Below, in pieces: positions 45,209 to 57,685 of a stretch of 64,000 nucleotides of DNA (position 1 is the stretch's first letter; every line of letters begins with the position of its first letter). Source of the DNA: Sophora flavescens. Taxonomy: Eukaryota; Streptophyta; Magnoliopsida; Fabales; Fabaceae. Both the position numbers and the translations under genes were made by a program. The stretch spans positions 71,718,200 to 71,782,199 of the forward strand of contig CM061065.1 of assembly GCA_030762895.1 (NCBI GenBank), given 5' to 3'. The notes under the pieces were generated by a model. That model was given only the letters and a program-made list of their open reading frames with translations. It had not been told where the DNA came from and did not search any database.

Positions 45209-46912
45209 ATGACCCTTTATGAGGAGATAGCAAGAACTATGTTGAACGACTCTAGCTTGCCAAAACATTTTTGGGCAGATGCTGTCAATATAGCCTCCTT
45301 TGTGCAAAATAGAGTCTTGATAAGACCAATCTTAAAGAAAACCCCTTATGAACTTTACAAAGGATGGAAACCAAATATAGCACATTTTCATGTTTTTGGG
45401 TGCAAATGCTTTGTTCTTAACAATGGAAAGAATAATCTTGGAAAATTTGATGCAAAGGCTGATGAAGGAATTTTCCTAGGTTACTCCCTATCTAGTAAAG
45501 CATTTAGAATATATAATAAGAGAACACAAACTATTGAGGAATCTGTGCATGTGACATTTGATGAGTCTAACCCCAAAAGGTTGGGAAAGGATTGTGTTAT
45601 TGATGATCTTGCAGATTCAATTGAGAAAACTCTCCTAGAAGAGAAACAGGGCAATGAAGAAGATGAAAGCTTAAAGAACGAATCGTTGCAGTAGGAGCAA
45701 ACAGAACAACAGCCTGACCTACCAAAGGAATGGAGGCCTGTCAGAAATTATCCAATTGATAACATCATCGGTGAAATTACAAAGGGGGTAACTACTAGAC
45801 AATCTCTTAGAAATGTTTGTAATCATATGGCATTTATGTCTCAAGTAGAACCTAAGAACATAGATGATGCTATAATTGATGAACATTGGATGATGGCTAT
45901 GTAAGATGAGTTAAACCAGTTTGAAAGAAACCAAGTTTGGAAACTAGTGCCTAAACCCAAGAACTGTCAAGTAATAGGTACAAAATGGGTTTTTAGGAAT
46001 AAACTAGATGAAAATGGTATAATTGTAAGAAACAAGGCTAGATTGGTAGCCAAAGGGTATAACCAAGAAGAAGGCGTAGATTATGATGAAACATATGCAC
46101 CAGTAGCAAGATTAGAAGCTATAAGAATGCTACTTGCTTATGCTTGCATAATGGGATTTAAATTGTATCAAATGGATGTTAAGAGTGCTTTCTTAAATGG
46201 ATTTATACAAGAGGAAGTGTATGTTGGTCAACCACCTGGTTTTGAGAATAATGAATTGCCTAACCATGTTTATAAACTGTCTAAAGAACTATATGGCTTA
46301 AAGCAAGCTCCTAGAGCTTGGTATGAAAGGTTAAGTAATTTTCTCATTGAAAAAGGATTTAAAAGAGGTAAAGTTGACGCAACTTTGTTCACTAAGAAAA
46401 AGGCACACAACACTTTATAACTTGTACAAATATAGGTGGATGATATAATTTTTGATGCTACTAATGAGCAGTTATGCAATGAGTTTGCAAGTCTTATGCA
46501 GAGTGAGTTTGAAATGTCAATAATGGGTGAGCGAAACTTTTTCCTTGGACTGCAAATAAAGCAAACTGAAAATGGAATCTTTGTTAGCCAAACCAAGTAC
46601 TGCAATGAGTTGATCAAGAAGTTTGGCATGGAAAAAGCTACGAAGATGGCTACTCCAATGAGTACCTCCTGTTATTTGCATAAGGATGAGCAAGGTAAAC
46701 CTGTTGATGTTTCTAAATTCAGAAGTATGATAGGCTCACTACTTTATCTTACTGCTAGTAGGCCAGATATCATGTTTAGTGTACGCATGTGTGCTAGGTA
46801 TCAAGCAAATCCAAAAGAATCACACTTAAAACTCATAAGTTTAGGGGGAGCTATTGAAGAATTTCAAAACCTTAAAGCTCTATATATCTGTGTTTTTTAT
46901 TGCTATCTGTGA
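45209..46912 (+). pseudogene. C2a pol, 3' half (integrase end and reverse transcriptase)
   Basis: One continuous frame, broken only by stops, matches C2b pol from the end of integrase (EEIARTMLNDSSLPKHFWAD, PNIAHFHVFGCKCFVL) through reverse transcriptase (KWVFRNKLDENG, YDETYAPVARLEAIRMLLA, QMDVKSAFLNGFIQEE, LSKELYGLKQAPRAWYERL). Stops: TAG at 45692-45694, TAA at 45902-45904, TAA at 46418-46420. A TAG near 46433 replaces the Tyr of the YVDD catalytic box (VDDIIF remains). RNase H is missing: after YQANPKESHLK the frame goes to a short alien tail and stops, as in C2b. The gag, protease and most of integrase are replaced by the preceding ORF. Confidence 0.85.
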
Positions 46913-47525
46913 TGTTCAATATAAAATCAAATAAAATATTTGTCATCATCAAAAAGGGGGAGAATGTTAGAAAATATGTTAAGTTTCAATATGTCTGACT
47001 CTGGTATGCGTCTGACTTTGCCCCTGTTAAGTTTCAGAGTTTTGATGAACCTAAACATTAAGTGTTTAATTTTACATTGAACCATCTGAATATTGCTAAT
47101 GGTCTATGTTAGATTCAATGACTTAAATATTTTGATATATGATAAATACAACTTAATGTGTATGTAAGTGTTTAGTGTCAAATTGTAAAGACAGATATCA
47201 AGCAATATTCAACAAATTCAGTGAGCAATCAAAGGAGAATATTCAAGGAAGAACTTGGAGGAATCAAAGAGCAAGGACGAAGATCAAGGAATCATCAAGA
47301 CAAGAGCTTAAACGAAGAAATTAGTGTTAAGTCTTAGATGATTTGTAAGAGATGAAATCTCTTATTCACAAATAGCTCAATTAAGAAAGATGCATGAAGA
47401 AAATCATTTTTCATAACCAGCATTAAAAGGAATAATTTTTCGTTAATAAAAATGATTTTTGGAAATAATAATAGAAGCGCTCGTCCAACACTGGGAATAA
47501 TAGAAACGCTCCTCCAACAGTGGTA

Positions 47526-47817
47526 AAAGCTCACGTCTACTAAAATGACAGAAGCTCACGTCTACTAAAGTGACAGAAGCACATGTCTACTAAAATGACA
47601 GAAGCTCACATCTACTAAAGTGACAGAAGCACACGTCTACTTAAATGACAGAAGCTCACGTCTACTAAAATGACAAAAGCTCACGTCTACTAAAGTGACA
47701 GAAGCACACGTCTACTAAAATGACACAAGCGCATGTCTACTAAAGTGACAGAAGTGCTCGTCCACTAAAGTGATACAAGCGCTCGTCTACTAAAGTAATA
47801 CAAGCGCTCGTCTACTA
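47526..47817. repeat. 25-bp minisatellite in the middle C2 LTR, about 12 copies
   Basis: Unit of the form AGAAGCTCACGTCTACTAAA followed by RTGAC, repeated about 12 times. Variants AGAAGCTCAC and AGAAGCACAC partly alternate, giving a 50-bp higher-order period. The other C2 LTR (62768-63040) has about 11 copies. Confidence 0.9.
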
Positions 47818-48657
47818 GTTTGAGCACGTCCAATTACTTTGTCTTAGTACTCCCGTCTGCTGACGTGGCAAATGGACGCGGCAATTTTTTTTAAGATGGA
47901 CGCGGCTATTTTTCCAAATGGACTCGTTATTTTATGGACGCGAATTCTATTAGAACTATCAGAATCTTATCTCAAGAACGAGAATCCAGAAAATAGATTC
48001 TGTTAAATCAGATCCAAATCTGTTTTAATTGATCCCAACGACTATATCGGTTTTCTATAGAAAGAGGGATCAAATGAACACTTTAAGAAGAATCATAACA
48101 AATAACAAAAGAATTATAACGATACACATATCATTCATCATCTTCATTGAGCTTACAGTGAAAAGAGTGTTTCAATACTCATAAGTGCTTCAATTTGTTT
48201 TATCTGACTATTGAGAGTTATGAATCAACTTTGGTTTTTACTTTTCGATTGTAAAGAGAGAGGGAATCTCTATGAGTGATTAGGGTGAGGTATCCCTAAG
48301 GAAGAACATTGAGGCTCTTCACAAGAGTGTGGTATCTCGAGATGAAGGAGTGCTCTGTGGTGTAAAGGTTTTTCAAGCTACCTGGCAAAGCTTGTGTGTT
48401 AGTGTGTGAAATCACACATGTGGAGTGGGGACTGGATGTAGGTCACAGTGATGGTAACTGAACCAGGATAAATATGGTTGTGTAGTATCTCTAAACTCAT
48501 ACTCTTTAATTTGTTTATGATCAAGAACCTGTGATTTTGATGTTTAAAGTTCAAATATAATTTTTGTTCTTTATCTGTATAAACTGTATTTTGTTATTAC
48601 TGAGTTATTGAACCTCAACCTATCCATTATTAATCTTTCTTATCCTCATCACCTTCT

Positions 48658-49698
48658 TGTCAGGACCCAACTTAGGCGTTCCTGACCGGCCAGAATGAGA
48701 CCCCGATGTCCCATTCCCAAGGCCTATCAAGCACGTATAAGTCACATCATAACATAGATAATTTTATGATACCAAAGAAAATATCAGAGTAAATGATTAT
48801 TCCAAAATTTAAATAAAAACAAATGTTGCCCTGAGTCTACATATAGAGTTTAAATGAAAGAAGTGGTTCACAACCAAAGAGGGAAATAGTCCCAAATTTT
48901 AAATAAGGAAGAGATATCTCATATGACCAAACAAAATCAAATAAATAACCAAGCTGCAGCACCTGCCCACACTACTCCTATGCATGGGCTCCCTGAGATG
49001 GCTCAACTCGTGAAGTACCTGAAGCTAAACCAAAAAGGGCGGGGGTGGGTCACAGAACTCAGTGAGGGTATATAAACACAATCAAGTATATCACGTAAGC
49101 ATACATATGCCATATCGTACCATACCACACACTTAAACCATATCTTCACAGCAACTTTCAAGTTGCATTACAATCATTTCAACATTGAGTAAGATGCTTG
49201 TAATCCGTTTTGAGTTGTTCACTAGAGTCTCCCACTCCGACGGTCACATTTATATCCCGGTCGAATCCGTTAACCGGCAAGTGACCTCGGTCACTGCACA
49301 AATACCCTCCAAACTCTGAGGTTCTTTCACTAGAGTCCTTCTTCTCCGATGGTCACATTTATATACCGGTTGAGTCCACTGACCGATCGAATACACCAAG
49401 TCTTACTCAATGTGCTCATCATCACAAAACAAATCACCTAACACAATCATGTTCTTTGAACTCATTAAAAGAAAAGAATCACACAAGAATATAAATCATT
49501 TAATCATAATTTAACACAATCCTTACATATAATATTGTCATGTAACAATCCACCTCAATCCAATGATCATAAGCCATACATCATCATATATCTACTCTAT
49601 ACACATTGACGTAATGTTCCTTAATAAGCATTACACCTAATATATATTATTTAAAAAATATATTTTAAAGTTTTATAATAACAAAAAAAATCTGCATC

Positions 49699-49761
<63 letters not shown>

Positions 49762-50542
49762 GCTTACTGGGTTTGCGCCATATGAGAGTTTGCTGTACTA
49801 TATCATCAAAAGCCATATGCTTTACGTCATTGGGCAAGGATTTGGTTCCAGAAGGTTCACATTATATATGATTGAAATTGATTGCATGAAATTAATCTAA
49901 TGGAGCAAACATATATGACTCCAGTGTCAATGGCGTCGGAGACGAGGCAGAGAAACAAGAGTAACAGATTAAAATACTTCCACACCCAACACATCCGACG
50001 GCGTCGATAACATATGGACCACAAATTATATTAAACCTCATCAAGAAAATCAAAGAAATTGAGCAAGACAAAGAGAAACATTACTGATATGAATCGGAGA
50101 ACCGGGGGAATTAAACACACTGAATTTAAATAAAACATCAAGCCTATCAAAATCTATCTATACCCCTCACCTGAATCGACGAAAAAGAAAGGAAAAAGGA
50201 GAGTGAAATTGTATCCCTTGCACCAAGAGCACGTCTCTATGATCTTGAGCCGCCGCGCCTTCTTCCTCTTTTTCTCCAGAGAAAACTGATTTTAAAAGTT
50301 AGGGTTCTCAAGACACTCTAACTTTTTTTCCCTTATTTTATTTCTTAACCATTATACTTACCGAAGGGTCCTACCACACTAGGGGTAAAACAAAAACCAA
50401 AATCTATCTCAAAACTCTATTTTACTACGCTAATCTCTTATATATTCTTGCAAATATTTATTATTATTATTTTTCTTTAAATAAATAACTTTTAACTTTG
50501 ACCATCAGTGCTAATTAAATATTTTTTTGTGTGGATATTACA
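48658..50542 (-). repeat. G3 3' LTR
   Basis: TGTCAGGACCC to GGATATTACA, 1,885 bp. It is preceded on the minus strand by a purine-rich tract (AAAGAAGGGAAGAA, about 50543-50560). It matches the right LTR almost throughout; the main length difference is the (TA)n tract at 49698-49758. Confidence 0.92.
49698..49758. repeat. (TA)n expansion in the G3 3' LTR
   Basis: About 60 bases of TA repeats, against a short atatatatataatatg at 56655 in the 5' LTR. The two were identical at insertion, so the tract changed length afterwards in one or both LTRs. Confidence 0.95.
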
Positions 50543-50587
50543 TTCTTCCCTTCTTTAAAGGAATTCGTCCTCGAATTCGATAAATGA

Positions 50588-53500
50588 TTATAACCGAAAT
50601 TTTGTACCTTGCTCAAAAAGGTGCGGATACTTCCACATCATGATCTGTTCTGACTCCCAAATGAATTCCTCATCGAGAGGATGCCTCCATGCAGCCTTCA
50701 CTGATGGTACCTCCTTTGACCTCAATTTCCGTACTTGCCTATCAACAATCCTCAATGGAGCCTCCTCAAAAGCTAACCGTTGGTCCACCTCAATAGGTTG
50801 CGGTTGTAGCACATGAGTATCATCTCGAAGATATTTCCTCGGCATGGAGACATGAAACACTGGATGTACCTTGGCTAATTCAGGTGGTAAGGCCAACTCA
50901 TATGCCAACCTTTCCACTCTTCGAGTGATCTGGTATGGTCCCATCTACCTTGGGCTTAACTCTCCCTTTAGACCAAAACGCAGAGTCCCTCTAAAGGGTG
51001 ACACTCTGAGGAAAACGTGCTCACCTTCTTGAAACTCTAATTCTCGTCGTCTAACATCGGCATACTTCTTTTGTCGCTCTTGAGCTAGCTTAAGCCTCTC
51101 CCTAATCATCTGAACTCTCACTATTGAGTCCTGAACCAGATCTGGCCTCAAGAGTTGATGGTCACCTGTCTCAAATCACCCCACTGGTGTTCTACACTTC
51201 CTGCCATAAAGAGCCTCAAACGGTGCCATTTGGATGCTAAATTCTATTAACGGCAAATGCACATCCCAAGAGCCTTCAAACTCAGGTACACATGATCGAA
51301 GCATGTCCTCCAAAGTCTGTATAGTCCTCTCTGACTGACCATCCGTCTGTGGATGAAAAATTGTACTCAAATGCATTTGAGTTCCCAAAGTCTGCTGAAA
51401 CGACTTCCAGAAATGAGAGGTGAACTGTGAACCCCTATCTGAAACAATAGACTCTGGAATTCCATGCAAGGAAACAATCTCCCGAAGATATAACTTTGCA
51501 TATTGTTCTACCGTGAATGTGGTCTTTACAGGTAGGAAATGAGAAGACTTGGTCAAACAGTCCACCACAACCCAAATGGAATCATAACCCGCCCTGGTCT
51601 TGGGTAAACCCACCATGAAATCCATGGTAATGTGATCTCACTTCCATTCCGGAATATCCAGACTCTGGAGAAGCCCTGCTGGCTTCTGGTGCTCCGCCTT
51701 CACCTACTGACAAGTCAAGCACCTAGCAACCAAATCAGCTATGTCTCGCTTCATACCGATCCACCAATACAACTACTTCATATCTTGATACATTTTTCTG
51801 GATCCAGGGTGCATCGTATATGAAGAGGAGTGAGCAAGTTCCATGAGCTTCCTTCTAGCTTCTGGAGGAACTACCACCCGTCCACTAAATCAAAGCACCC
51901 CATCACTGTTCACTATATAACCCTTTTCACTCTCTGTATTAATAGTATCCCTCAACATGACTAGATCGGAATCTCGTTCTTGGCAAGCTCTAATCTCTTC
52001 CAACACATTGGATTTGACTCCAAGCTGTTCTAGTAAAATGCCATTTTCCTTTGTCTTGAAAGCCACCAAATCATTTATGCTCATATGAAAATCATTTGCT
52101 ATCGCTCGCCTTTCTAAACTCAAATGTGCCAAACTGCCCATTGACTTGCGGCTCAAAGCATCTGCCACCACGTTAGCCTTGCCCGGGTGATACATGATTG
52201 TGCAGTCATAATCCTTCAACAATTCCAACCATCTCCTCTGCCTTAGGTTCAAATCTTTCTGATAAAAAATGTACTTGAGACTTTTATGATCGGTGTATAT
52301 CTCACAGGCCTCGCCATACAAGAAATGCCTCCAAATCTTTACGGCAAAAACTACAGCTGCCAACTCTAAATCGTGAGTCGGGTAGTTGTGTTCATACTTA
52401 TTTAACTGTCGGGAAGCATAGGCAATTACTTTTCCATTCTGCATTAGCATGCATCCCAAACCCACTCGAGACGCGTCACAGTACACCACAAAACCACCTA
52501 TACCTGAAGGAAGAGTCAACACTGGAGCAGTAGTCAACTTATCCTTCAATGTCTGAAAGCTTTCTTCACATTTCAAACTCCACTCGAACTTAACTCCTTT
52601 CTGAGTCAGACGAGTCAATGGAACCGCTATTTTTGAAAAGTTTTCAATGAACCTTCGATAATAACAGGCTAGCCCCAAGAAACTACGTATCTCCGAAACA
52701 CTAGAGGGTCTAGGCCAACCCCGCACTGCCTCCACCTTTTTCGGATCCACTGAAATCCCTTCTGAAGAAACAACATGCCCAAGAAAAGATACCTCCGTGA
52801 GCCAAAACTCGCATTTCGAAAACTTGGATTAAAGCTGGTGATTTCTAAGGGTCTCCAACACTGCCCTCAAATGTTGATCATGCTCGTCCTTTGTCTTAGA
52901 ATATACTAAAATATCATCGATGAATACAATCACAAATTTATCCATAAATGGTTTAAACACCCGGTTCATCAGGTCCATGAAAGTTGCTGGGGCATTCGTC
53001 AAACCAAAGGACATGACAAGGTACTCGTAATGACCACATCTGGTTCTAAAAGCCGTTTTCGGGATGTCAGACTCTCTAATCCTCAATTGGTGATAACCTG
53101 ATCTCAAATCAATCTTGGAGAAAAATTGTGCCCCTTGCAACTGATCAAACAAATCATTAATTCTCGGCAATGGATACTTATTCTTTATCGTTACCTTGTT
53201 AAGTTTTCGATAGTCAACACACATCCTCCATGACCCGTCTTTATTTTTCACGAATAGCATTGGAGCTCCCCGAGGTGACAAACTAGGGCGTATGAATCCC
53301 TTGCTCAACAAGTCCTCTAGCTGATCCTTGAGCTCTTTCAACTCGGTCGGGGCCATCCTATATGGTGGTATAGAAATGGGTTGCGTCCCCGGTGCCAAGT
53401 CAATGGGAAACTCTATCTCACGAGGTGGGGGTACTCCCGGCAAGTCATCGGGAAATACATCCACATACTCTTGAACTATCGGAACCGTCGACAAGTCATC

Positions 53501-55321
53501 ACCTTTGGATTCATCTGCCACATTCACCGTGGCTAAGAGACAAATACATCCATGTCGCTGCAACTTTTTTACCTTAAGAGAGGACAACACATTATGATAT
53601 ACCAAACTGCGGTCGCCCTGAAACTCTATGGTGTCAGAATCAGTCGGCTGCAAATTAATCAGTTTGTCCCTGCAATCCACCTTAGCCCCATACCTAGATA
53701 ACTAATCCATGCCCAATATGACATCCATCTGAAGCATACCCAACAAGATTAAGTCGTCTGGTAGATTCAAACCATTCACTCTAACCTCACATTCTCGAAC
53801 ATAACTGTTCGTCATATGATTACTCTCAAGAGTGGTAGAAACAATCAAAGGGTGTGGAAGCACCTCCAAAGGCATTCCCGTAACCCGCACATAATGCCCG
53901 GCCACAAATGACCGAGAAGCACTAGAATTAAACATCACCCTATCATGTGAAGGACCAACTGGTAAAATACCTATAACAATATCTGGGTCGGTCTGGGCCT
54001 CCAGCTGGCTAAGAGCAAACACACGGGCGGTAGAGCGGTTGCCACGTCCCTATCCTGACGAAGCTCCTCCTCTCCCTCCTGATCTCGGGTTCCTGTTCGG
54101 TACTGAAGATCCAACTGGAGCACTATGGGTTGTTGCAGGCTCCATATTCATAGGACACTCCCTCTTGAAATGACCAGCTTGCCCACAAGTATAACAAGCC
54201 CGTTCTCTGCTTCTAGTACACGGTCCATCATGTTGTTTCCCACAGTGGTTGCAAGTGGGGTACCTAGATGCTCCATAGGAAACACTGCGGCATCCTGTCG
54301 GTGCCACTGCAAATGATGATTGCTGCTGGGGGGTGCGACGAGAAGGGGCACTGTTCGCCCTACCATAATTAGCCCACTAATTACCCTGATGATGTCCCAA
54401 CTTCACCCCAAATGCCTCATCTCTATGCTCTGTCTTCCTCTTTTTCTGTTGCTTTTTGAATTTAGCTTTAGCCTCATTCAAAACATTTTAGGCCCTGATC
54501 GCCAAGCTGACTACCTGCTCAAATATGGCATTCTCCAGAATCGGTACGGATCTTCCAATGTTAAAACGAAGTCCATAAGCAAATCGTGACACTCGCTGCT
54601 GAGGGTCACTTACCAAATGTGGTACATACCTAGACAACCGCAGGAACTCATTTCGGTAATCCATCACAGTCATATCTCCCTGTTTCAGCACTTCAAACTC
54701 TCGAGCCTTCTTCTCTCGCTCACCTCTAGGTAAAAAGGTCTCCATGAAAGCAGTAGCGAAATGCCACCATTCTAGATTCTCAGCATCCAAATCTCTCTAC
54801 GCCCTGTATGCCGTGTACCACTCTCGAGCGGCACCGTTCAACTGAAAATTGGCAAACTCCACGGATCTCTCAGACGAGCATCCCATAGCCCTCAACATTC
54901 TCTCCACCTCCTCTAAGAAAAAGGATGGGTCCTGATCGGAACCAGTCCCTGCAAAAGTGGGTGGCTTCATCTTACGGAACTCGGTCAATGAAGCAAAAAG
55001 GTTGGCCTCCTGATTCGGCCTAGGTGTTGAATCCCTCCTACTCCCAGCCTCTGTTCTAAAAGAAGCCTCATAAGATTCTTGTGTCATGGAAGGTGATGGA
55101 GGGGGAACCCCACTTTGTGATGGAGTCGGAGTTCTTCCGCCACCACCTCCTGCTAAGGCCCCTTGTATCACAGCAATCCCCTATGCTATCTGTTGCAGGG
55201 TTGCCTGAAGAGCCTCTGGGATCACCACCTCCTGCTATGGTGGGTGGTGATTTCCACCTCGAGGAGGCCTAACAGTACCTCCTCGGGATCGGGCAGCTCC
55301 TTTTCCTCTACCTCTTACCAT
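50588..55321 (-). pseudogene. G3 gag-pol polyprotein with in-frame stops only
   Basis: From ATG at 55321 to the stop near 50588 the whole polyprotein (about 1,578 codons) stays in one frame. Domains in order: Gly-rich start, gag (EFRKMKPPTFAGTGSDQDPS, FMETFLPRGEREKKAREF), CCHC knuckle (CYTCGQAGHFKREC, about 54170-54211), protease with N-S-S (MFNSSASRSFV, about 53930) where D-S/T-G is expected, reverse transcriptase with FIDDILVYS (about 52901-52924), RNase H (YCDASRVGLG, YHPGKANVVADALSRK), integrase (MDFMVGLP, VSDRGSQFTS, QSERTIQTLEDML, all three acidic residues visible), and a chromodomain (EFIWESEQIMMWKYPHLF) that directs such elements to heterochromatin. About 14 internal stops break it, for example near 54795, 54486, 53700, 52827, 51888, 51640 and 51160. 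Confidence 0.9.
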
Positions 55322-55597
55322 CCTTCAAAAGGAAAGCAAACATCATAGTTCGGTTTCTTTTTTTGATTATCAATTCAACATAAAAATACCCTACATCAAC
55401 CCCCTATCAAAAGCAATTACACCATCCATCTCAGGTCGCTGCTTTCAAATAATCCTATGAGATCCTCACTATTTTATGGCTTTCTTTCAAATAATTGCAT
55501 ATTAGTTATTTGTGAGTTCTGGCACAACTCCCGCTCGGGTTCGAGAATTATTACAGAATTCATGAGTTTCTAATCTCGCTCAGGACCTACAACCATT

Positions 55598-55610
55598 GGC
55601 TCTGATACCA
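55598..55610 (-). promoter_or_regulatory. G3 primer binding site (initiator tRNA-Met)
   Basis: The minus strand reads TGGTATCAGAGCC three bases after the 5' LTR end at 55614, a full match to the initiator tRNA-Met 3' end. Confidence 0.9.
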
Positions 55611-55613
55611 CTT

Positions 55614-57456
55614 TGTCAGGACCCAACTTAGGCGTTCCTGACCGGCCAGAATGAGACCCCGATGTCCCATTCCCAAGGCCTATCAAGCACGTATAAGTCA
55701 CGTCATAACATAGATAATTTTATGATACCAAAGTAAATATCAGAGTAAATGATTATTCCAAAATAAAATAAAAACCAATGTGGCCCTGAGTCTACATATA
55801 GAGTTTAAATGAAAGAAGTGGTTCACAACCAAAGAAGGAAATAGTCCCAAATTTTAAATAAGGAAGAGGTATCTCATATGACTAAACAAAATCAAATAAA
55901 TAACCAAGCTACAGCACCTGCCCACACTACTCCTGTGCATGGGCTCCCTGAGATGGCTCCACTCGTGAAGTACCTGAAGCTAAACCAAAAAGGGCGGGGT
56001 GAGTCACAGAACTCAACGAGGGTATATAAACACAATCAAGTATATCACGTAAGCATACATATGTCATATAGTATCATACCACACACTTAAACCATATCTT
56101 CAGAGCAACTTTCAAGTTGCATTACAATCATTTCAACATTTAGTAAGATGTTTGTAATCCGTTTGGAGTTGTTCACTAGAGTCTCCCACTCCGACAGTCA
56201 CATTTATATCCCGGTTGAATCCGTTGATCGGCAAATGACCTCGGTCACTGCACAACTACCCTCCAAACTCCGAGGTTCTTTCACTAGAGTCCCTCTTCTC
56301 CGACGGTCACATTTATATACCGGTCGGGTCCGCTGACTGGTCGAATACACGAAGTCTTACTCAATGTGCTCATCATCACAAAACAAATCACCTAACACAA
56401 TCATGTTCTTTAAACTCATTAAAAGAAAAGAATCACACAAGAATATAAATCATTTAATCATAATTTAACAAATCCTTACATATAATATTGTCATGTAACA
56501 ATCCACCTCAATCCAATGATCATAAGCCATACATCATCATATATCTACTCTATACACATTGACGTAATGTTCCTTAATAAGCATTACACCTAATATATAT
56601 TATTTAAAAAATATATTTTAAAGTTTTATAATAACAAAAAAAAAAATATGCATCATATATATATAATATGCTTACTGGGTTTGCGCCATATGAGAGTTTG
56701 CTGTACTATATCATCAAAAGCCATATGCTTTACGTCATTAGGCAAGGATTTGGTTCCAGAAGGTTCACATTATATATGATTGAAATTGATTGCATGAAAT
56801 TAATCTAATGGAGCAAACATATATGACTCCAGTGTCAATGGCGTCGGAGACGAGGCAGAGAAACAAGAGTAACAAATTAAAATACTTCCACACCCAACAC
56901 ATCCGACGGCGTCGATAACATATGGACCACAAATTATATTAAACCTCATCAAGAAAATCAAAGAAATTGAGCAAGACTAAGAGAAACATTACTGATATGA
57001 AGCGGAGAACAGGGGCGAATTAAACACACCGAATTTAAATAAAACATCAAGCCTATCAAAATCTACACCACTCACCTGAATCGACGAAAAAGAAAGGAAA
57101 AAGGAGAGTGAAATTGTATCCCTTGCACCAAGAGCACGTCTCTATGATCTTCAGCCGCTGTGCCTTCTTCCTCTTTTTCTCCAGAGAAAACTGATTTTAA
57201 AAGTTAGGGTTCTCAAGACACTCTAACTCTTTTCCCCTTATTTTATTTCTTAACCATTATATTTACCGAAGGGTCCTACCACACTAAGGGTAAAACAAAA
57301 ACAAAAATCTATCTCATAACACTATTTTACTACGCTAATATCTTATATATTCTTAAAAATATTTATTATTATTATTATTATTATTTTTCTTTAAATAAAT
57401 AACTTTTAACTTTGACCATCAGTACTAATTAAATAATTTTTTTTATGGGTATTACA
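55614..57456 (-). repeat. G3 5' LTR
   Basis: 1,843 bp partner of 48658-50542, with the same ends and near-identical sequence. Small differences are scattered through it (for example cacgtcataac here, cacatcataac there). Confidence 0.92.
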
Positions 57457-57591
57457 CTTCTATTCAAGATTTTGTAAAAAACCTTCATCGATTTTATAAA
57501 AGAGCCTGAGAACCAAAATCCGCAACTCTGATTTATAAAGCTTTGTGAAAAAGTTTTAAGAGGGAAATATTTTCTTTGAAAACTCAATTCA

Positions 57592-57609
57592 CCCCCCCCC
57601 CCCCCCCCC
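57592..57609 (+). repeat. C18 homopolymer near the end of the C2 LTR
   Basis: Eighteen consecutive C residues lie about 27 bases before the LTR end. Related LTRs SL1 and SL2 have C-rich tracts at the same place, so it may be part of the LTR end structure. Exact length may be affected by sequencing error. Confidence 0.8.
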
Positions 57610-57638
57610 TCTTGAGTCGTTGAAGCCAAAACAACAAT

Positions 57639-57650
57639 TGGCATCAGAGC
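57639..57650 (+). promoter_or_regulatory. C2b primer binding site
   Basis: TGGCATCAGAGC starts two bases after the LTR end (57636). It differs at one position from the initiator tRNA-Met site TGGTATCAGAGC seen in G2 and G3. Confidence 0.8.
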
Positions 57651-57685
57651 TAAACTCTTAAGTTTGGCTTAAAAGCTATAAGAGC

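Larger units (their letters stand above)
48658..57456 (-). mobile_element. G3: nearly full-length Ty3/gypsy chromovirus
   Basis: 8,799 bp flanked by the exact 5-bp duplication CTTCT (48653-48657 and 57457-57461). LTRs at 48658-50542 and 55614-57456 start TGTCAGGACCC and end ATTACA in plus orientation. On the minus strand the parts run LTR, primer binding site, gag-pol in one frame, polypurine tract, LTR. The LTRs look a few percent different by eye, plus a (TA)n expansion in one. It is the most complete element here and inserted into the C2 LTR, so it is younger than C2. Confidence 0.92.
46965..57636 (+). repeat. C2 LTR shared by C2a and C2b, split by G3
   Basis: The LTR starts TGTTAGAAAATATG directly after a polypurine tract (aaaaagggggagaa, 46951-46964). 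It runs to 48657, is interrupted by G3, and continues 57462-57636 to an ACAACA end just before the C2b primer binding site. It serves as the 3' LTR of C2a and the 5' LTR of C2b, about 1.87 kb. It holds a 25-bp minisatellite and, near its end, a run of 18 C (57592-57609). Its partner is 62182-64000. Confidence 0.87.

Noticed and set aside
47526..47817. CRISPR-like repeat array
   Set aside because: Units are contiguous 25-bp tandem repeats without unique spacers, in a plant retrotransposon LTR; it is a minisatellite.
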